Source: Wenjunlia tyrosinilytica (lineage in GTDB: Bacteria; Actinomycetota; Actinomycetes; Streptomycetales; Streptomycetaceae). From it: a stretch of DNA of 53,648 bases. The position numbers were made by a program, and so were the translations under genes. Positions 9,480 to 18,264 of this stretch are shown piece by piece. The stretch covers positions 2,869 to 56,516 of the forward strand of contig NZ_BMMS01000039.1 of assembly GCF_014646055.1 (NCBI RefSeq). The letters are read 5' to 3'. Each line of letters begins with the position of its first letter. The first letter of the stretch is position 1. The notes below the pieces were generated by a model. That model was not told where the DNA came from. It saw nothing but the letters and a program-made list of their open reading frames with translations, and ran no database searches.

Positions 9480-9595
9480 CAACTGCGCGTGTGGGACGAC
9501 TACTGCAACTACATCGCCCCCATGGCGGCCGGACCCCTTGCGAACGCCTCAAGCGGAAGCCCACGACCCGGGCGTAATCGGTGATCATCAGTGGC
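9480..9595 (+). mobile_element. IS481-family remnant (3' end only)
   Basis: The plus strand here is a near copy of the 3' end of the intact IS481 transposase at 12151-13098, which lies on the minus strand. Both read WxDYxNY in the coding part, then CGCCTCAAGC, then AAGCCCACGACCC or AAGACCACGACCC, and finish with TAATCGGTGATCATCAGT. The remnant lacks everything upstream and carries at least one frame change. It is in inverted orientation relative to the intact copy. Confidence 0.8.
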
Positions 9596-9625
9596 ACGGT
9601 TCCGGGCTCTGGCCCTTGCCTTCAC

Positions 9626-10203
9626 TCACTGGGCGGTGAAGACACGGACCTGCTGGGGCCGGACTATCCGCTCCTGCATGCGGTATCCGTGCCGTACCAC
9701 CTCGGCGACTCCCCCGTTTTGCTCGGGAGACAGCGCGGCAACGGCCCCCACCGCCTCTTGGACGGCAGGGTTGAAGGAGCCGGGAGCCACCGGTATCCGG
9801 GTCATGCCGTACTTCTCCAAAATCGTAAGCAGCTCTGCGGCCACCGAGCCGGCGAAGCCGCCGTCACGTTCGAGGTGCCGCTCCACACGGTCCATCAGGA
9901 GCACAAGGTCGTAGAGCAGGGGTTGTACGGTGCGCCCCTCGGCGCTGTTACGGGCGTGGACGAGCTCGGCGCGCAGCTCGTCCAGACCGCGGCGGGCCTC
10001 TCGGTCGTTCAGCAACCGGCGGCGGAACTGGTCGTTAGCGAGGCCAGCTCCTCCCGCATGCCATCGACCGCGTCGGCGACCACAGCGAACGGGTCGGAGT
10101 GCGGCGCGGCGGCTTCGGGGGCCGGCTCGGCTTCAAGCCTGCGCTGGGGATCCAGCCGAGGGTCGGGCTCTGCGGGGTGGGGGCCTGCGGACGCAGTATT
10201 CAT
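9626..10203 (-). pseudogene. GrpE-like co-chaperone, frameshifted
   Basis: The start is ATG at 10203 with an AGGAG site eight bases upstream. Residues 1-60 form a Pro/Ala/Glu-rich tail ending DAVDGMREELASL. At about 10046 one base seems missing; the other frame continues NDQFRRRLLNDREARRGLDEL. The C-terminal part, with ILEKYGMTRIPVAPGSFNP, EVVRHGYRMQERIVRP and QQVRVF, is the beta-wing domain of GrpE, the nucleotide-exchange factor of Hsp70. The start overlaps the stop of the upstream J/TPR gene (TGATG), implying translational coupling. Such GrpE and J-protein pairs normally sit next to an Hsp70-family gene, which is absent here. Confidence 0.75.
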
Positions 10204-11181
10204 CAAGGTCTCCTCATCGGCGGCCTGGCGCGGACCGGTAGTTCGTGGAAGGTGTGCTGCCACCGGGGTCTGAGACCCATCGCCACCACCAGCGCGACCG
10301 CGGCCGCCATGGCCAGGATCTTCAGCAGGGACGGCAGCGTCAGCACGAGGATGAAGAAGAGGATCACTACTGGGATCATGCCTTTGCGCCAGCGCCAGGT
10401 CTTGGTGACCGCCCGGACTGCAGCCATGCGGTACGCCATCAGCTGGTTGACGAGCCGGACGTCCGCGATGCCGACGGCCATTGCCTGGTCCACGCAGTGC
10501 GTGACCTGGTCGACACTCAGCGCCGAGGCGATGACGTACCGCCTGCGGAAGGGATGCCAGGTCATGGCGCCTTCGGCACGCAGCGACCAGATTCGGCCGA
10601 TCTGGTCGCGCACGCCTGCGTGCCCGGCGTGCATCTGCAACGCCTGCTCGTACTCCTGCAAGGCCTGGTCATAACGCCGGGTCCGATACAGGCTGTCCGC
10701 TGCGGTGATCTTCAGATCGAGGTCCTGGAGCGCCAGTTGCGCGACCCTGGTGTGCCAGTTGGCGGCACCGACGTGATCCCCGCGTAGCGCGTGCACTTCG
10801 GCGATGGCCGAATGAGTGAGCGGGTCCTTCGGATCAAGGGCGCGTGCTCGCTCGTACTCCTGCAGGGCGTCCGCGTACTGCCCCTGCTTGGCATGGATGG
10901 CGCCGAGCAGCCGCCACGCGCCCCCGTTGCGGTCCTCGTGGTGCACGGCCTGCCGCAGTTCGGAGCGCGCCCTCCTCGTCGCCCTGATCCAGCAGTGCAA
11001 GGGCATGGGCGACCCAGTCCCGGGCGGCGGCGGATGCTGGTTGCGGGTCGGGCGGCGGTTGCGGAACTTGTTGCCGGGCCCGGGCGAGCCGACGGTCGTA
11101 GGCGCTTCGTCTGGCCCGGTCGAGCAGTTCCTTTCGGGCCTCGCTGATCAAGGACGGGTGCAGCACCCGTGCGGAGGTCAT
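10203..11181 (-). pseudogene. J-domain-like fragment plus TPR and C-terminal membrane anchor, frameshifted
   Basis: The first section (about 11181-10985) reads MTSARVLHPSLISEARK and then RRSAYDRRLARA, like the end of a J domain, with HPS in place of HPD. The frame then shifts near 10960 and the remaining 267-codon frame (10203-11006) continues. It has TPR-type repeats (GGAWRLLGAIHAKQGQYADA, LQEYERARALDPKDP, then YDQALQEYEQAL) and a C-terminal hydrophobic pair around GMIPVVILFFILVLTLPSLL, likely one or two membrane helices. It is coupled to the GrpE-like gene. The N-terminus appears truncated at about 11180, exactly where a rightward HNH gene is also truncated. Confidence 0.65.
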
Positions 11182-11614
11182 GATCGCCGAGGCGGTCGGC
11201 GCGCCGGTGCAGGGGGCGGGCTGCGCGCTGACCGGCGGCACCTGGTACTCGGTCTACGACGACACCTACATCACCGACGCGAAGGGGCTGGATGTGGACC
11301 ACCGTGTCCCGCTGGCGGAGGCCTGGGACTCGGGCGCCTCGGAGTGGACGGCCGCGCGCCGCCAGGCCTACGCCAACGACCTGGACGACGACCGCGCGCT
11401 GATCGCGGTCACCGCGAAGTCCAACCGGTCCAAGGCCGACCAGGACCCGGCCACCTGGATGCCCCCCTCCGCAGGCGACGCCTGCGACTACATCACCCAC
11501 TGGGTCGCCATCAAGACCCGCTGGTCACTCACGGCCGACCCGACCGAACACGCCACCCTGACCCACTGGGCGAGCCAGTGCCCCAACGCCCCGGTACAAG
11601 CCGAGCGAACCTGA
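11180..11614 (+). pseudogene. HNH nuclease (DUF1524/GmrSD C-terminal-like), N-terminally truncated
   Basis: The frame contains the His-Me nuclease motif GLDVDHRVPLAEAWDSGAS near residue 36, followed by AYANDLDDDRALIAVTAKSN and RSKADQDPATWMPP. The C-terminal CDYITHWVAIKTRW is the usual ending of secreted DUF1524 nucleases in Streptomyces. Family members are about 200-240 residues with a signal peptide; this copy has 144 and lacks the leader and first beta strands. The apparent ATG at 11180 overlaps the junction with the truncated J-like gene, so it is unlikely to be a native start. The catalytic His is retained. Confidence 0.75.
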
Positions 11615-12150
11615 CCCCGAACCGCACAGCCGCCCGCAGGGCCGACCGAGGAACCGTCCACAGCAGCAGGAAAGGGCGCCAAGCCAGCCCGGCCGCCCAC
11701 AAAAGGCGGCCAGGGCGACGCCCCCCGCGTTCGGCGTGCGACCAGCCGTGGAACCTTGCATGTGGGCTGCGCCGCCGCGGCTGCAGGCAGCAGCGTGCAG
11801 CGTTGTAAGGGGTGGCAGACCGTGGACGGGGTGCTGCTCGGTCGGGGCCGGCCTACTGCACGAGCAGCAGCCGTGGCCGACCGGAGGCATGTGTCCTTGC
11901 CTGTGCCTGGTGGGCAAACCGTGTAGCTGCCCCCTTGTAGCCCCGGCATGTATTTCGCCCCCTGCGGGCGCGGGCGGCGCGCTGTGCGCTGCCCCTTTTC
12001 GAACGACGTGAGAAGACTGATCAGTCCTTGAGGTGCCGGGAATCGTCGGGTGGCCCTTCCGCCGGTCTATGTACTCTTCCCCCCTGGGCTCCGCCCGGCT
12101 GGCGCGAGCGGAGCGAGCACTTGAGGCTGTGTGCAACTGATGATCACCGA
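11615..12150. other. Intergenic stretch left of the IS481 element
   Basis: No open frame has a recognised motif. The sequence is GC-rich with many short runs of C and G. It separates the truncated HNH gene from the IS481 3' end, which begins near 12130 with TGCAACTGATGATCACCGA. Confidence 0.5.
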
Positions 12151-13150
12151 TTACGCCTGGGTCGTGGTCTTCTGCTTGAGGCGTTCGTAGGGGGTTTGGC
12201 CGCCGAGGCCGCCGTGGGGGCGATGGTAGTTGTAGTAGTCCTCCCATTCGCGCAGCTTGTTGTTGAAGACCTCGGCGTCGTCGATGATGACGCCGTCGAG
12301 GAGCCGGTAGAACTCCTCGGCGTCGATGCGGTGGGAGCGTTCGACCTTGCCGTTCAGTCGCGGTGTTCGCGGCTTGATGTAGGTGTGGGCGATGCCTTTG
12401 TCGAGCACGTGCCAGTGGAAGGCGGACTGGAACTCGGCACCGTTATCGGTCTGGATGACCTCGACCTGGAACGGCAGGCGTTGGATGACGTAGTCGAGGA
12501 ACTGGATCGCGGTGGCCTGGTTCAGCGTCGGATAGATCCGCAGCACCCGCAGCCGTGTGCAGTCGTCGATCGCGGTGAACTGGAAGTACTTGTTGCGCCC
12601 GCCGGGGCGCCCTCGGGGCGTGGAGGCGAGCGGCTCGATGAATTTCACGTCGATCTGCACGCGGTGGCCGGGCAGTTGCTTCTCGTACCGCTTCCACCGG
12701 CGGTCGTGGCGCTTGTACCGCTGGGAGGCCGGCAGGCGGCCCATGTCCAGACGGTTGAGGATCCGCCAGACGCCGGACTTGCTGATGGTGACGTCGTGGT
12801 ACCGCTTGAGGTACATGGCGATCTTCTCTGGGCCGAAGTGGTAGTTCTGACGCAGGTAGATGATCTTCCCGACCACCTCGACGTGTGTCGCGTTGGGGCT
12901 GTGCTTGGGTGCCTTGGAGCGGGTGCGCAGCCCCTCGACGCCCTCGGCCTGATAGCGGCGGTACCAGGTGTAGTACTGCCGGCTGATCCCGAAGTACCGG
13001 CAGGACATTGCGACGTTTCCGGTGACCTCTTCGACGTGACGTATGACCGCCAGGCGTCGCTTGGCCTCGCGGTCGAGCGGAGGGTTGGACTTCGACATGT
13101 GGATCTCCGTAGTGATCGGAGACCCAGGTGTCAACGATGAACGTCAGTTT
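12130..13150 (-). mobile_element. IS481-family insertion sequence
   Basis: This is the approximate extent of an insertion sequence carrying one transposase. The left boundary is set by TGCAACTGATGATCACCGA, which recurs at the end of the remnant at 9480-9595. The right boundary lies near TGTCAACGATGAACGTCAG at about 13132-13150. I could not define clean terminal inverted repeats or a target duplication. The element abuts the leader-distal end of CRISPR array 1. Confidence 0.7.
12151..13098 (-). CDS. IS481-family transposase
   Basis: A 315-residue DDE transposase, full length for the family. An N-terminal helix-turn-helix (NVAMSCRYFGISRQYYTWYRR, about 28-48) binds the ends. The RNase-H-like core carries D150 (VQIDVKF), D218 (QTDNGAEF) and E253 (LNGKVERSHR), so it appears catalytically intact. 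The start is ATG 13098 with GGAG seven bases upstream; an upstream in-frame extension to 13134 is unlikely. The C-terminal YYNYHRPHGGLGGQTPYERL is typical. Its 3' end matches the remnant at 9480-9595. Confidence 0.93.
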   Translation of the reverse strand: MSKSNPPLDREAKRRLAVIRHVEEVTGNVAMSCRYFGISRQYYTWYRRYQAEGVEGLRTRSKAPKHSPNATHVEVVGKIIYLRQNYHFGPEKIAMYLKRYHDVTISKSGVWRILNRLDMGRLPASQRYKRHDRRWKRYEKQLPGHRVQIDVKFIEPLASTPRGRPGGRNKYFQFTAIDDCTRLRVLRIYPTLNQATAIQFLDYVIQRLPFQVEVIQTDNGAEFQSAFHWHVLDKGIAHTYIKPRTPRLNGKVERSHRIDAEEFYRLLDGVIIDDAEVFNNKLREWEDYYNYHRPHGGLGGQTPYERLKQKTTTQA

Positions 13151-13185
13151 TAGACCGACAATCGCCCGCGCTGGCCGTCCAGCGC

Positions 13186-15043
13186 GGAACATCCCCGCAG
13201 GCGCGGGGCCGACTTGTGAGGTCAGTCCCGGCGCGCCCCGCCCCGTGGAACATCCCCGCAGGCGCGGGGCCGACGCCCGTGCGCGCGGCGTAGGCAGCCT
13301 CCACGCCGGAACATCCCCGCAGGCGCGGGGCCGACCAGTTCGGCCCGGTGCGGTACGCGTTTTACGGGGGAACATCCCCGCAGGCGCGGGGCCGACCGGG
13401 CCGCGCGGCGCCCGTTCGTCTCCGGCGCTGGAACATCCCCGCAGGCGCGGGGCCGACCGACTGGGGACGCGGTGCCGCGGCTCCCAGAAGGGAACATCCC
13501 CGCAGGCGCGGGGCCGACGCTGGGGCGGGCTTGGTGCGTCCGAACACGGGGGGAACATCCCCGCAGGCGCGGGGCCGACATCACCCGGGGAGATGATCTT
13601 CCCCCAAGATCAGGAACATCCCCGCAGGCGCGGGGCCGACGCGAGATTGCGCGTCGAGGACTTGAGACAGAGGGGAACATCCCCGCAGGCGCGGGGCCGA
13701 CCGGGCGCGCGCGTCTCCGTCCTGATCCTGCTCGGGAACATCCCCGCAGGCGCGGGGCCGACCGCAGCATCCTGCGCGTCACCCAGCCGCGCGGCGGAAC
13801 ATCCCCGCAGGCGCGGGGCCGACCGCCCGTCAAAAAGCCCGGCCTTATGGTCACCGGGAACATCCCCGCAGGCGCGGGGCCGACTCTGCCGCGCGCATTC
13901 GTGGAGCGCCAAATCCGGGAACATCCCCGCAGGCGCGGGGCCGACCGCTCCGTCGTGCGGATCTCTCTCCGCCACTGGGGAACATCCCCGCAGGCGCGGG
14001 GCCGACTCGTTGATGGTGCTGGACGTGGTGCGCTCGGGCGGAACATCCCCGCAGGCGCGGGGCCGACCGCCAGCCCTCGGCATTCGCCATCGCCGAAGGC
14101 GGAACATCCCCGCAGGCGCGGGGCCGACGGGGCGGGGGCGTCTGAGGGCGCTCACGCGTTCGGAACATCCCCGCAGGCGCGGGGCCGACTTCTTCTCGGC
14201 TCCGGCCGTCGTCGGCTCCGGCGGAACATCCCCGCAGGCGCGGGGCCGACAGCCCGGAGGAGCTGATGTCCGGCTCGGGGACCGGAACATCCCCGCAGGC
14301 GCGGGGCCGACTCGAAGAGGCGGTCAAGCACCACCGCAACGAACGGAACATCCCCGCAGGCGCGGGGCCGACATGAGCGCACTGAACTCTTCCAACTGCG
14401 AGATCGGAACATCCCCGCAGGCGCGGGGCCGACTCGCCCTTCTTCCGCGGCTGATGCCACCCCGCCGGAACATCCCCGCAGGCGCGGGGCCGACCGATCA
14501 CTTCGCCCTCCGCGTCCCGCAGGACGTGGAACATCCCCGCAGGCGCGGGGCCGACGGGTGGCGCCACCGCTTCGTGCCCTCCATCGCCGGAACATCCCCG
14601 CAGGCGCGGGGCCGACCTCAGCCGCCACATCAAGCTGCACGGCATGGGAGGAACATCCCCGCAGGCGCGGGGCCGACAGGTACAGGTGGGTTCCGTCGGG
14701 GGCGGTGGTGGGAACATCCCCGCAGGCGCGGGGCCGACCGGGACGCCAGGGCGTCCGTCCAGTCCTCGGGCGGAACATCCCCGCAGGCGCGGGGCCGACT
14801 TCAACGAAGAGCACGGACTGAACTACAACAAGGGAACATCCCCGCAGGCGCGGGGCCGACGTCCTGCTTGCTGCGGCTGCCGGTCATGTCTGCGGAACAT
14901 CCCCGCAGGCGCGGGGCCGACCGCACACGGCCACGTCGGGGACCATGACCCCGAGGAACATCCCCGCAGGCGCGGGGCCGACACCCGGGCCGTCAGGCGG
15001 TCGTACGGGCAGGAAGGAACATCCCCGCAGGCGCGGGGCCGAC
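13186..15043 (-). CRISPR. CRISPR array 1 (type I-E): 31 repeats, 30 spacers
   Basis: Thirty-one identical 28-base repeats start every 61 bases from 13186 to 15016, so all 30 spacers are exactly 33 bases. On the plus strand the repeat begins GGAACATCCCC and ends GCGGGGCCGAC. The functional strand is minus, where it begins GTCGGCCCCGC, has loop GCCT, and ends GCGGGGATGTTCC, as in type I-E crRNAs with a 3' stem and 5' handle from the last eight bases. The leader is therefore on the right, next to cas2, and the newest spacer is at about 14983-15015. The distal repeat at 13186 is not decayed and is followed within 40-50 bases by an IS481 end. Confidence 0.99.
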
Positions 15044-15209
15044 ACTAGATGACCTGCGCCTTTGCCTGCAGTCGATGGTGATTTCATTCAGTTGGATGTC
15101 GAGACCACGGGCTGCGGTGGGGCCCCAGTGCGTCCGTGGCCAAGAAGCTGTAGGGGTCTTACTTATTCCAGTTTCCTGCGCATCCATACGATGATCCCGG
15201 CGGAAACGA
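15044..15209 (-). promoter_or_regulatory. Leader of CRISPR array 1
   Basis: This 166-base segment lies between the cas2 stop and the first repeat and is noticeably AT-richer than the flanks on the repeat-distal side (15155-15180). In type I-E systems this region carries the pre-crRNA promoter and the integration signals read by Cas1-Cas2. A minus-strand run GGAATAAGTAAG near 15160-15171 could be part of a promoter. No IHF site is expected in actinobacteria. Function is inferred from position. Confidence 0.75.
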
Positions 15210-15488
15210 TCAACGCCTGCTCCGTGCGGAGAGAATGAGGCCGTCGTAGTCCACGGGCCGCCAGCGGTCGTGGCCTGCGGTGCGGACTGCCCAGCCCTGT
15301 TCGTTGGATGCAGGCTCTACAAGGACCGCCTGGCCGTCGCCGATGCGGGTGGCGATGAGTTCCCAGAGGCGGTCGCGGATACGGCGGCCGGGGTTGCCGA
15401 CGAAGACCCCGGCGTTGACTTCCACCATCCACCGGGTGAGGTGGCCGCGCAGGCCCTCGGGGGCGGCAATCAGGACAATGACGGTCAT
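15210..15488 (-). CDS. cas2: Cas2e, CRISPR adaptation endonuclease subunit
   Basis: A 92-residue protein opening MTVIVLIAAPEGLRGHLTRW, the beta-alpha-beta ferredoxin-like start of type I-E Cas2. The typical middle GVFVGNPGRRIRDRLWELI follows. It forms the central dimer of the Cas1-Cas2 integrase that inserts protospacers at the leader. The ATG at 15488 overlaps the cas1 stop by four bases (ATGA), so the two are translationally coupled. The length is normal for Cas2e (about 90-100). The array leader begins immediately after the stop. Confidence 0.97.
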   Translation of the reverse strand: MTVIVLIAAPEGLRGHLTRWMVEVNAGVFVGNPGRRIRDRLWELIATRIGDGQAVLVEPASNEQGWAVRTAGHDRWRPVDYDGLILSARSRR

Positions 15489-16576
15489 CCGGAGGGTTCC
15501 GAGGATGCGGGGTCATCGAACTCAGGTCCGATGATCGTGATGTGCTCTTGCCCCATATCGGCCGGAGCGAAGGGGGCAGGAGTGCCGCGGTCGGCCTCCG
15601 CGTCGTTGTCGGGCGCTGCGGAGGCAGAGGCAGTTGCCGGATCAGCCGGTGCGTGGGTGGCCCAGTTGACGCCTCCGGGAACCGCGCCGAGGCGCTCGTC
15701 CCACAGTTCGCTGGTCTCGGGGGTATCGAAGTCGGTTCCTGTCGGCGTGAGGAGCGTTTTGACCTCCTGGACGATGCGGCCGAGGAGCTTGGTTTCGGCA
15801 ATCCTGTCGCGGAGGCCGATGCGGGCGTCACGTTCCTCGGTGAGGCCCTTCGCCGTGAGGTCGAAGGCGAGTGGGATGGTGTATTCGGCCTTGTACAGGT
15901 CGGCGATGTCGAGAACGAAGGAGACGGCGGAGCCGGTGTGGACGAAGCCGAGTCCGGCACTGGCGCCAAGTCCGACGACTACGGCATGGCAGATGCCATA
16001 GAGGGCGGCGTTGGCCGCGGACAGCAGGCGGTTGAGGTCGTCGCCCGCAGCGAACGCGTCACCTGCCTTGTAGACACGGCCGTCCCAGCGGACGTCGGTG
16101 CGCCGGGAGTGCTCTTGGTAGAGCTTGCGGAAGCGGGCACCCTCGCGGCCGCGGAGTTGTTGCATCGTCGCCTTGGAGACGTCTTCACCGGGAAACCGGA
16201 GGCCGTACATAGCGCGGGCGACACCGAGGCGTTCCTTGGGTCGGGTGACCAGCCACGCCTGCCGGTGCAGCAGACCCGCGCCCCGGCTGGGCCCGAGGCC
16301 GGCCGCGTACATGCGGACGCCTTGCTCCCCGACCCAGCACACAGCGGTGCCGGAGTCTGCCAACAGCCGTATCGCGCCGTGGGTGACGCGGGTGCCGGGA
16401 CCCAGCAACAGGACGGCGATCATGGCGGCCGGTACGCGGACCGTCTCCCGCTTGTTGATGATGACGACGGCGTTCTCGTCACGGTCGAGGTGGCTGCGCT
16501 CGACGTAGACGCTGGAGACGCGATCAACGATGCGGTGCAGGTCGTGCGGATCGGCCTTCCACCAGATGTCTGCCAC
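15485..16576 (-). CDS. cas1: Cas1e, CRISPR integrase
   Basis: The catalytic subunit of the spacer integrase, a metal-dependent nuclease/integrase. Metal ligands are visible: E145 in QLRGREGARFR, H213 in GFVHTGSAVSF and D223/D226 in VLDIADLYK. The 363 residues exceed the usual 300-330 of Cas1e; the extra length is a C-terminal tail of about 50 residues after VNWATHAP, rich in Ala, Asp, Glu and Pro. The start is ATG at 16576, four bases after the cas6e stop. The tail ends in the coupling overlap with cas2. Confidence 0.97.
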   Translation of the reverse strand: MADIWWKADPHDLHRIVDRVSSVYVERSHLDRDENAVVIINKRETVRVPAAMIAVLLLGPGTRVTHGAIRLLADSGTAVCWVGEQGVRMYAAGLGPSRGAGLLHRQAWLVTRPKERLGVARAMYGLRFPGEDVSKATMQQLRGREGARFRKLYQEHSRRTDVRWDGRVYKAGDAFAAGDDLNRLLSAANAALYGICHAVVVGLGASAGLGFVHTGSAVSFVLDIADLYKAEYTIPLAFDLTAKGLTEERDARIGLRDRIAETKLLGRIVQEVKTLLTPTGTDFDTPETSELWDERLGAVPGGVNWATHAPADPATASASAAPDNDAEADRGTPAPFAPADMGQEHITIIGPEFDDPASSEPSG

Positions 16577-16579
16577 GCC

Positions 16580-17389
16580 TCAGCCCTTTCGTCCCGGGAG
16601 CGGAGCGAGGGTGAGCAGACCGCAGCCGTATGCCTTCGAGGGACCGATCCCTTCCAGGAGGCGGGAGGTGAAGACGGCTGGGTCCGTAACGCGGAGACGG
16701 CCTTCGAAGGTGGCGCTGTGGAAGGTCACGTGGCGCCGCGCCTCGCCGCTCTTGGCAAAGGAATGCCGACGGCGGTCGGTGATACGCACCTCCCGCGCGG
16801 GGTTGCGTTCCCAACGCGCCGCATCCGCCGTCGGGGGATCCTGCGCGGCCGACTGGTCGAGCCCGGGGGCAGGGTGGTCGGTGCGGGATGCGGGGACGGT
16901 GAACCCCCATCGTTCGGTACGGACCAGGAACCAGTCGAGCTGAGCGGCTGCGGTGCGATGGCCCATCCTGAAGCCGCGTACCCGTTTGGCATCGGTGTTG
17001 GCGGCGAGGTGAGCGGCCTGTGCAGGGGTGGGGTCGGCCGGGGACTGCGTGTTCTGGACGGGGCTGGCGGTCAGGCGGAACGCGAACTCTCGTCCGGCTG
17101 CGATTTGCGCGAGGAGAGGGGCGTAGTCACGGACGGCGGCGTGCTCTCCTTCGGCATCGGGCCAGCCGGCCTGTTCGACGACATGGGTCCAGTCGGGCTT
17201 GGAACGGGTGAGGACGAACAGGTGCGGACGGTGCGGGTTGTCCGCGTCCAGCCGCCACAGGACGCGTCCGCCGCCCGGGGCCCCGGGGATGCCTCCCATG
17301 GCGGCGCCGTGCATGGCGCGTGGGCTGGCGAGCAGTCGGCGGCTCTCGGCGCGCAGGGGGTTGATGCGGATGCGGGACAGGTAGGTCAT
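16580..17389 (-). CDS. cas6e: Cas6e (CasE/Cse3), crRNA-processing endoribonuclease
   Basis: A 269-residue protein starting MTYLSRIRINPLRAESRRLL, the N-terminal ferredoxin fold of Cas6e. The C-terminal GIGPSKAYGCGLLTLAPL is the glycine-rich loop of RAMP RNases. It cleaves the pre-crRNA at the base of the repeat hairpin and stays bound as the head of Cascade. The likely catalytic His lies in the N-terminal part (the AMHGAAM segment, about residue 27). ATG 17389 was chosen because homologues begin M-Y-L/T; GTG 17398, overlapping the cas5 stop, is an in-frame alternative giving three extra residues. Confidence 0.95.
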   Translation of the reverse strand: MTYLSRIRINPLRAESRRLLASPRAMHGAAMGGIPGAPGGGRVLWRLDADNPHRPHLFVLTRSKPDWTHVVEQAGWPDAEGEHAAVRDYAPLLAQIAAGREFAFRLTASPVQNTQSPADPTPAQAAHLAANTDAKRVRGFRMGHRTAAAQLDWFLVRTERWGFTVPASRTDHPAPGLDQSAAQDPPTADAARWERNPAREVRITDRRRHSFAKSGEARRHVTFHSATFEGRLRVTDPAVFTSRLLEGIGPSKAYGCGLLTLAPLPGRKG

Positions 17390-17394
17390 GGAGG

Positions 17395-18264
17395 TCACCA
17401 GCCCAGCAGGGCGAAGGGATCGTGTCCGGCGTCGTCGTGGTCGTGGTCGTCGACGGTGGGGTCGTCGGGAGGAGGGAAGTCCGTGGGGATGCTCAGCCAG
17501 CCGTGCCGCACTCGTCGGCTGGTGAAGCTGCGGGCGTGCGGGTCGAAGGAGAGGGGGGCGTCGTGGAGGACGTCGTCGCCTTCCGGATCTTCCAGGGTGA
17601 CGGAGCGGTCGATGCGCGCCGGGTACAGGGGGCGGCCGAGGCCTCGTTCGCGGCCGCGTTGGGCGGCATAGAGCTCGTGGGTTCGGCGGGATGCCTGCCA
17701 GCGCTTCTCGCGCAGCATCTCTTCGAGGCCTCCCTCGTGCACGCCCAGGAAGAGCGGCTGGGTGGGCGGGCAGGATCGTCGGCCCAGCGCGAGCGGGAAC
17801 GCGGGGGCCCGGACTGCCTGCCCCAGGGTGGTCAGCAGTGCGCGAGGGCCCGCGAGGGCGGCGACGAACACCGCGTCCTGGAGGTAGTAGCGGGTCGTCA
17901 CGTGGGTGTGCTTCGCGGGGGAGGTCGGCTTCTGGATGCCCTTGCCGGACACACCGGTTTGGGGCAGTGGACGGCCCCGGTAGTCGCTGACGGTGTGGTA
18001 GTCCCGCAGAAGAGTCCCCGGCTGATCGACGCGGATGCCCAGGCGCAGCGGCAGCAATTCGTCGAGTGGATCCTCGCGGGCGAGTCCGGCGGCGGCGGCG
18101 AGCAGGCCGATCACTCCGGATTTGGTGGGCTCCGGGCGGGTTTCGCGACGGTTGAAGGCGCTGCGTGAGCCCCATGACTGCAGTGGCCCGGCCAGGCGGA
18201 GCAGCAGTACCGCCTGGCCGTCGTCGCGTCCATGGGGCGATGGGGCCGGTGCGGGGCGGGTCAT
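17395..18264 (-). CDS. cas5: Cas5e (CasD), Cascade subunit
   Basis: A 289-residue RAMP protein. The family signature is LLRLAGPLQSWGSRSAF near residues 20-36, followed by PTKSGVIGLLAAAAG. It caps the 5' handle of the crRNA in Cascade. An N-terminal extension of about 17 Pro/Arg-rich residues precedes the fold, and a C-terminal Asp/His-rich tail follows. The ATG start overlaps the cas7 stop by four bases. The gene end overlaps or abuts cas6e, consistent with one operon. Confidence 0.96.
   Translation of the reverse strand: MTRPAPAPSPHGRDDGQAVLLLRLAGPLQSWGSRSAFNRRETRPEPTKSGVIGLLAAAAGLAREDPLDELLPLRLGIRVDQPGTLLRDYHTVSDYRGRPLPQTGVSGKGIQKPTSPAKHTHVTTRYYLQDAVFVAALAGPRALLTTLGQAVRAPAFPLALGRRSCPPTQPLFLGVHEGGLEEMLREKRWQASRRTHELYAAQRGRERGLGRPLYPARIDRSVTLEDPEGDDVLHDAPLSFDPHARSFTSRRVRHGWLSIPTDFPPPDDPTVDDHDHDDAGHDPFALLGW

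Noticed and set aside
13128-14948. Long plus-strand frames with repeating HPRRRGAD and NIPAGAGPT peptides
   Set aside because: These are translations of the 61-base CRISPR repeat-spacer period, not a gene.
15542-17671. A 709-codon plus-strand frame across cas1-cas6e-cas5
   Set aside because: It is antisense to three motif-bearing cas genes, with no domain or ribosome site; a GC-rich shadow frame.
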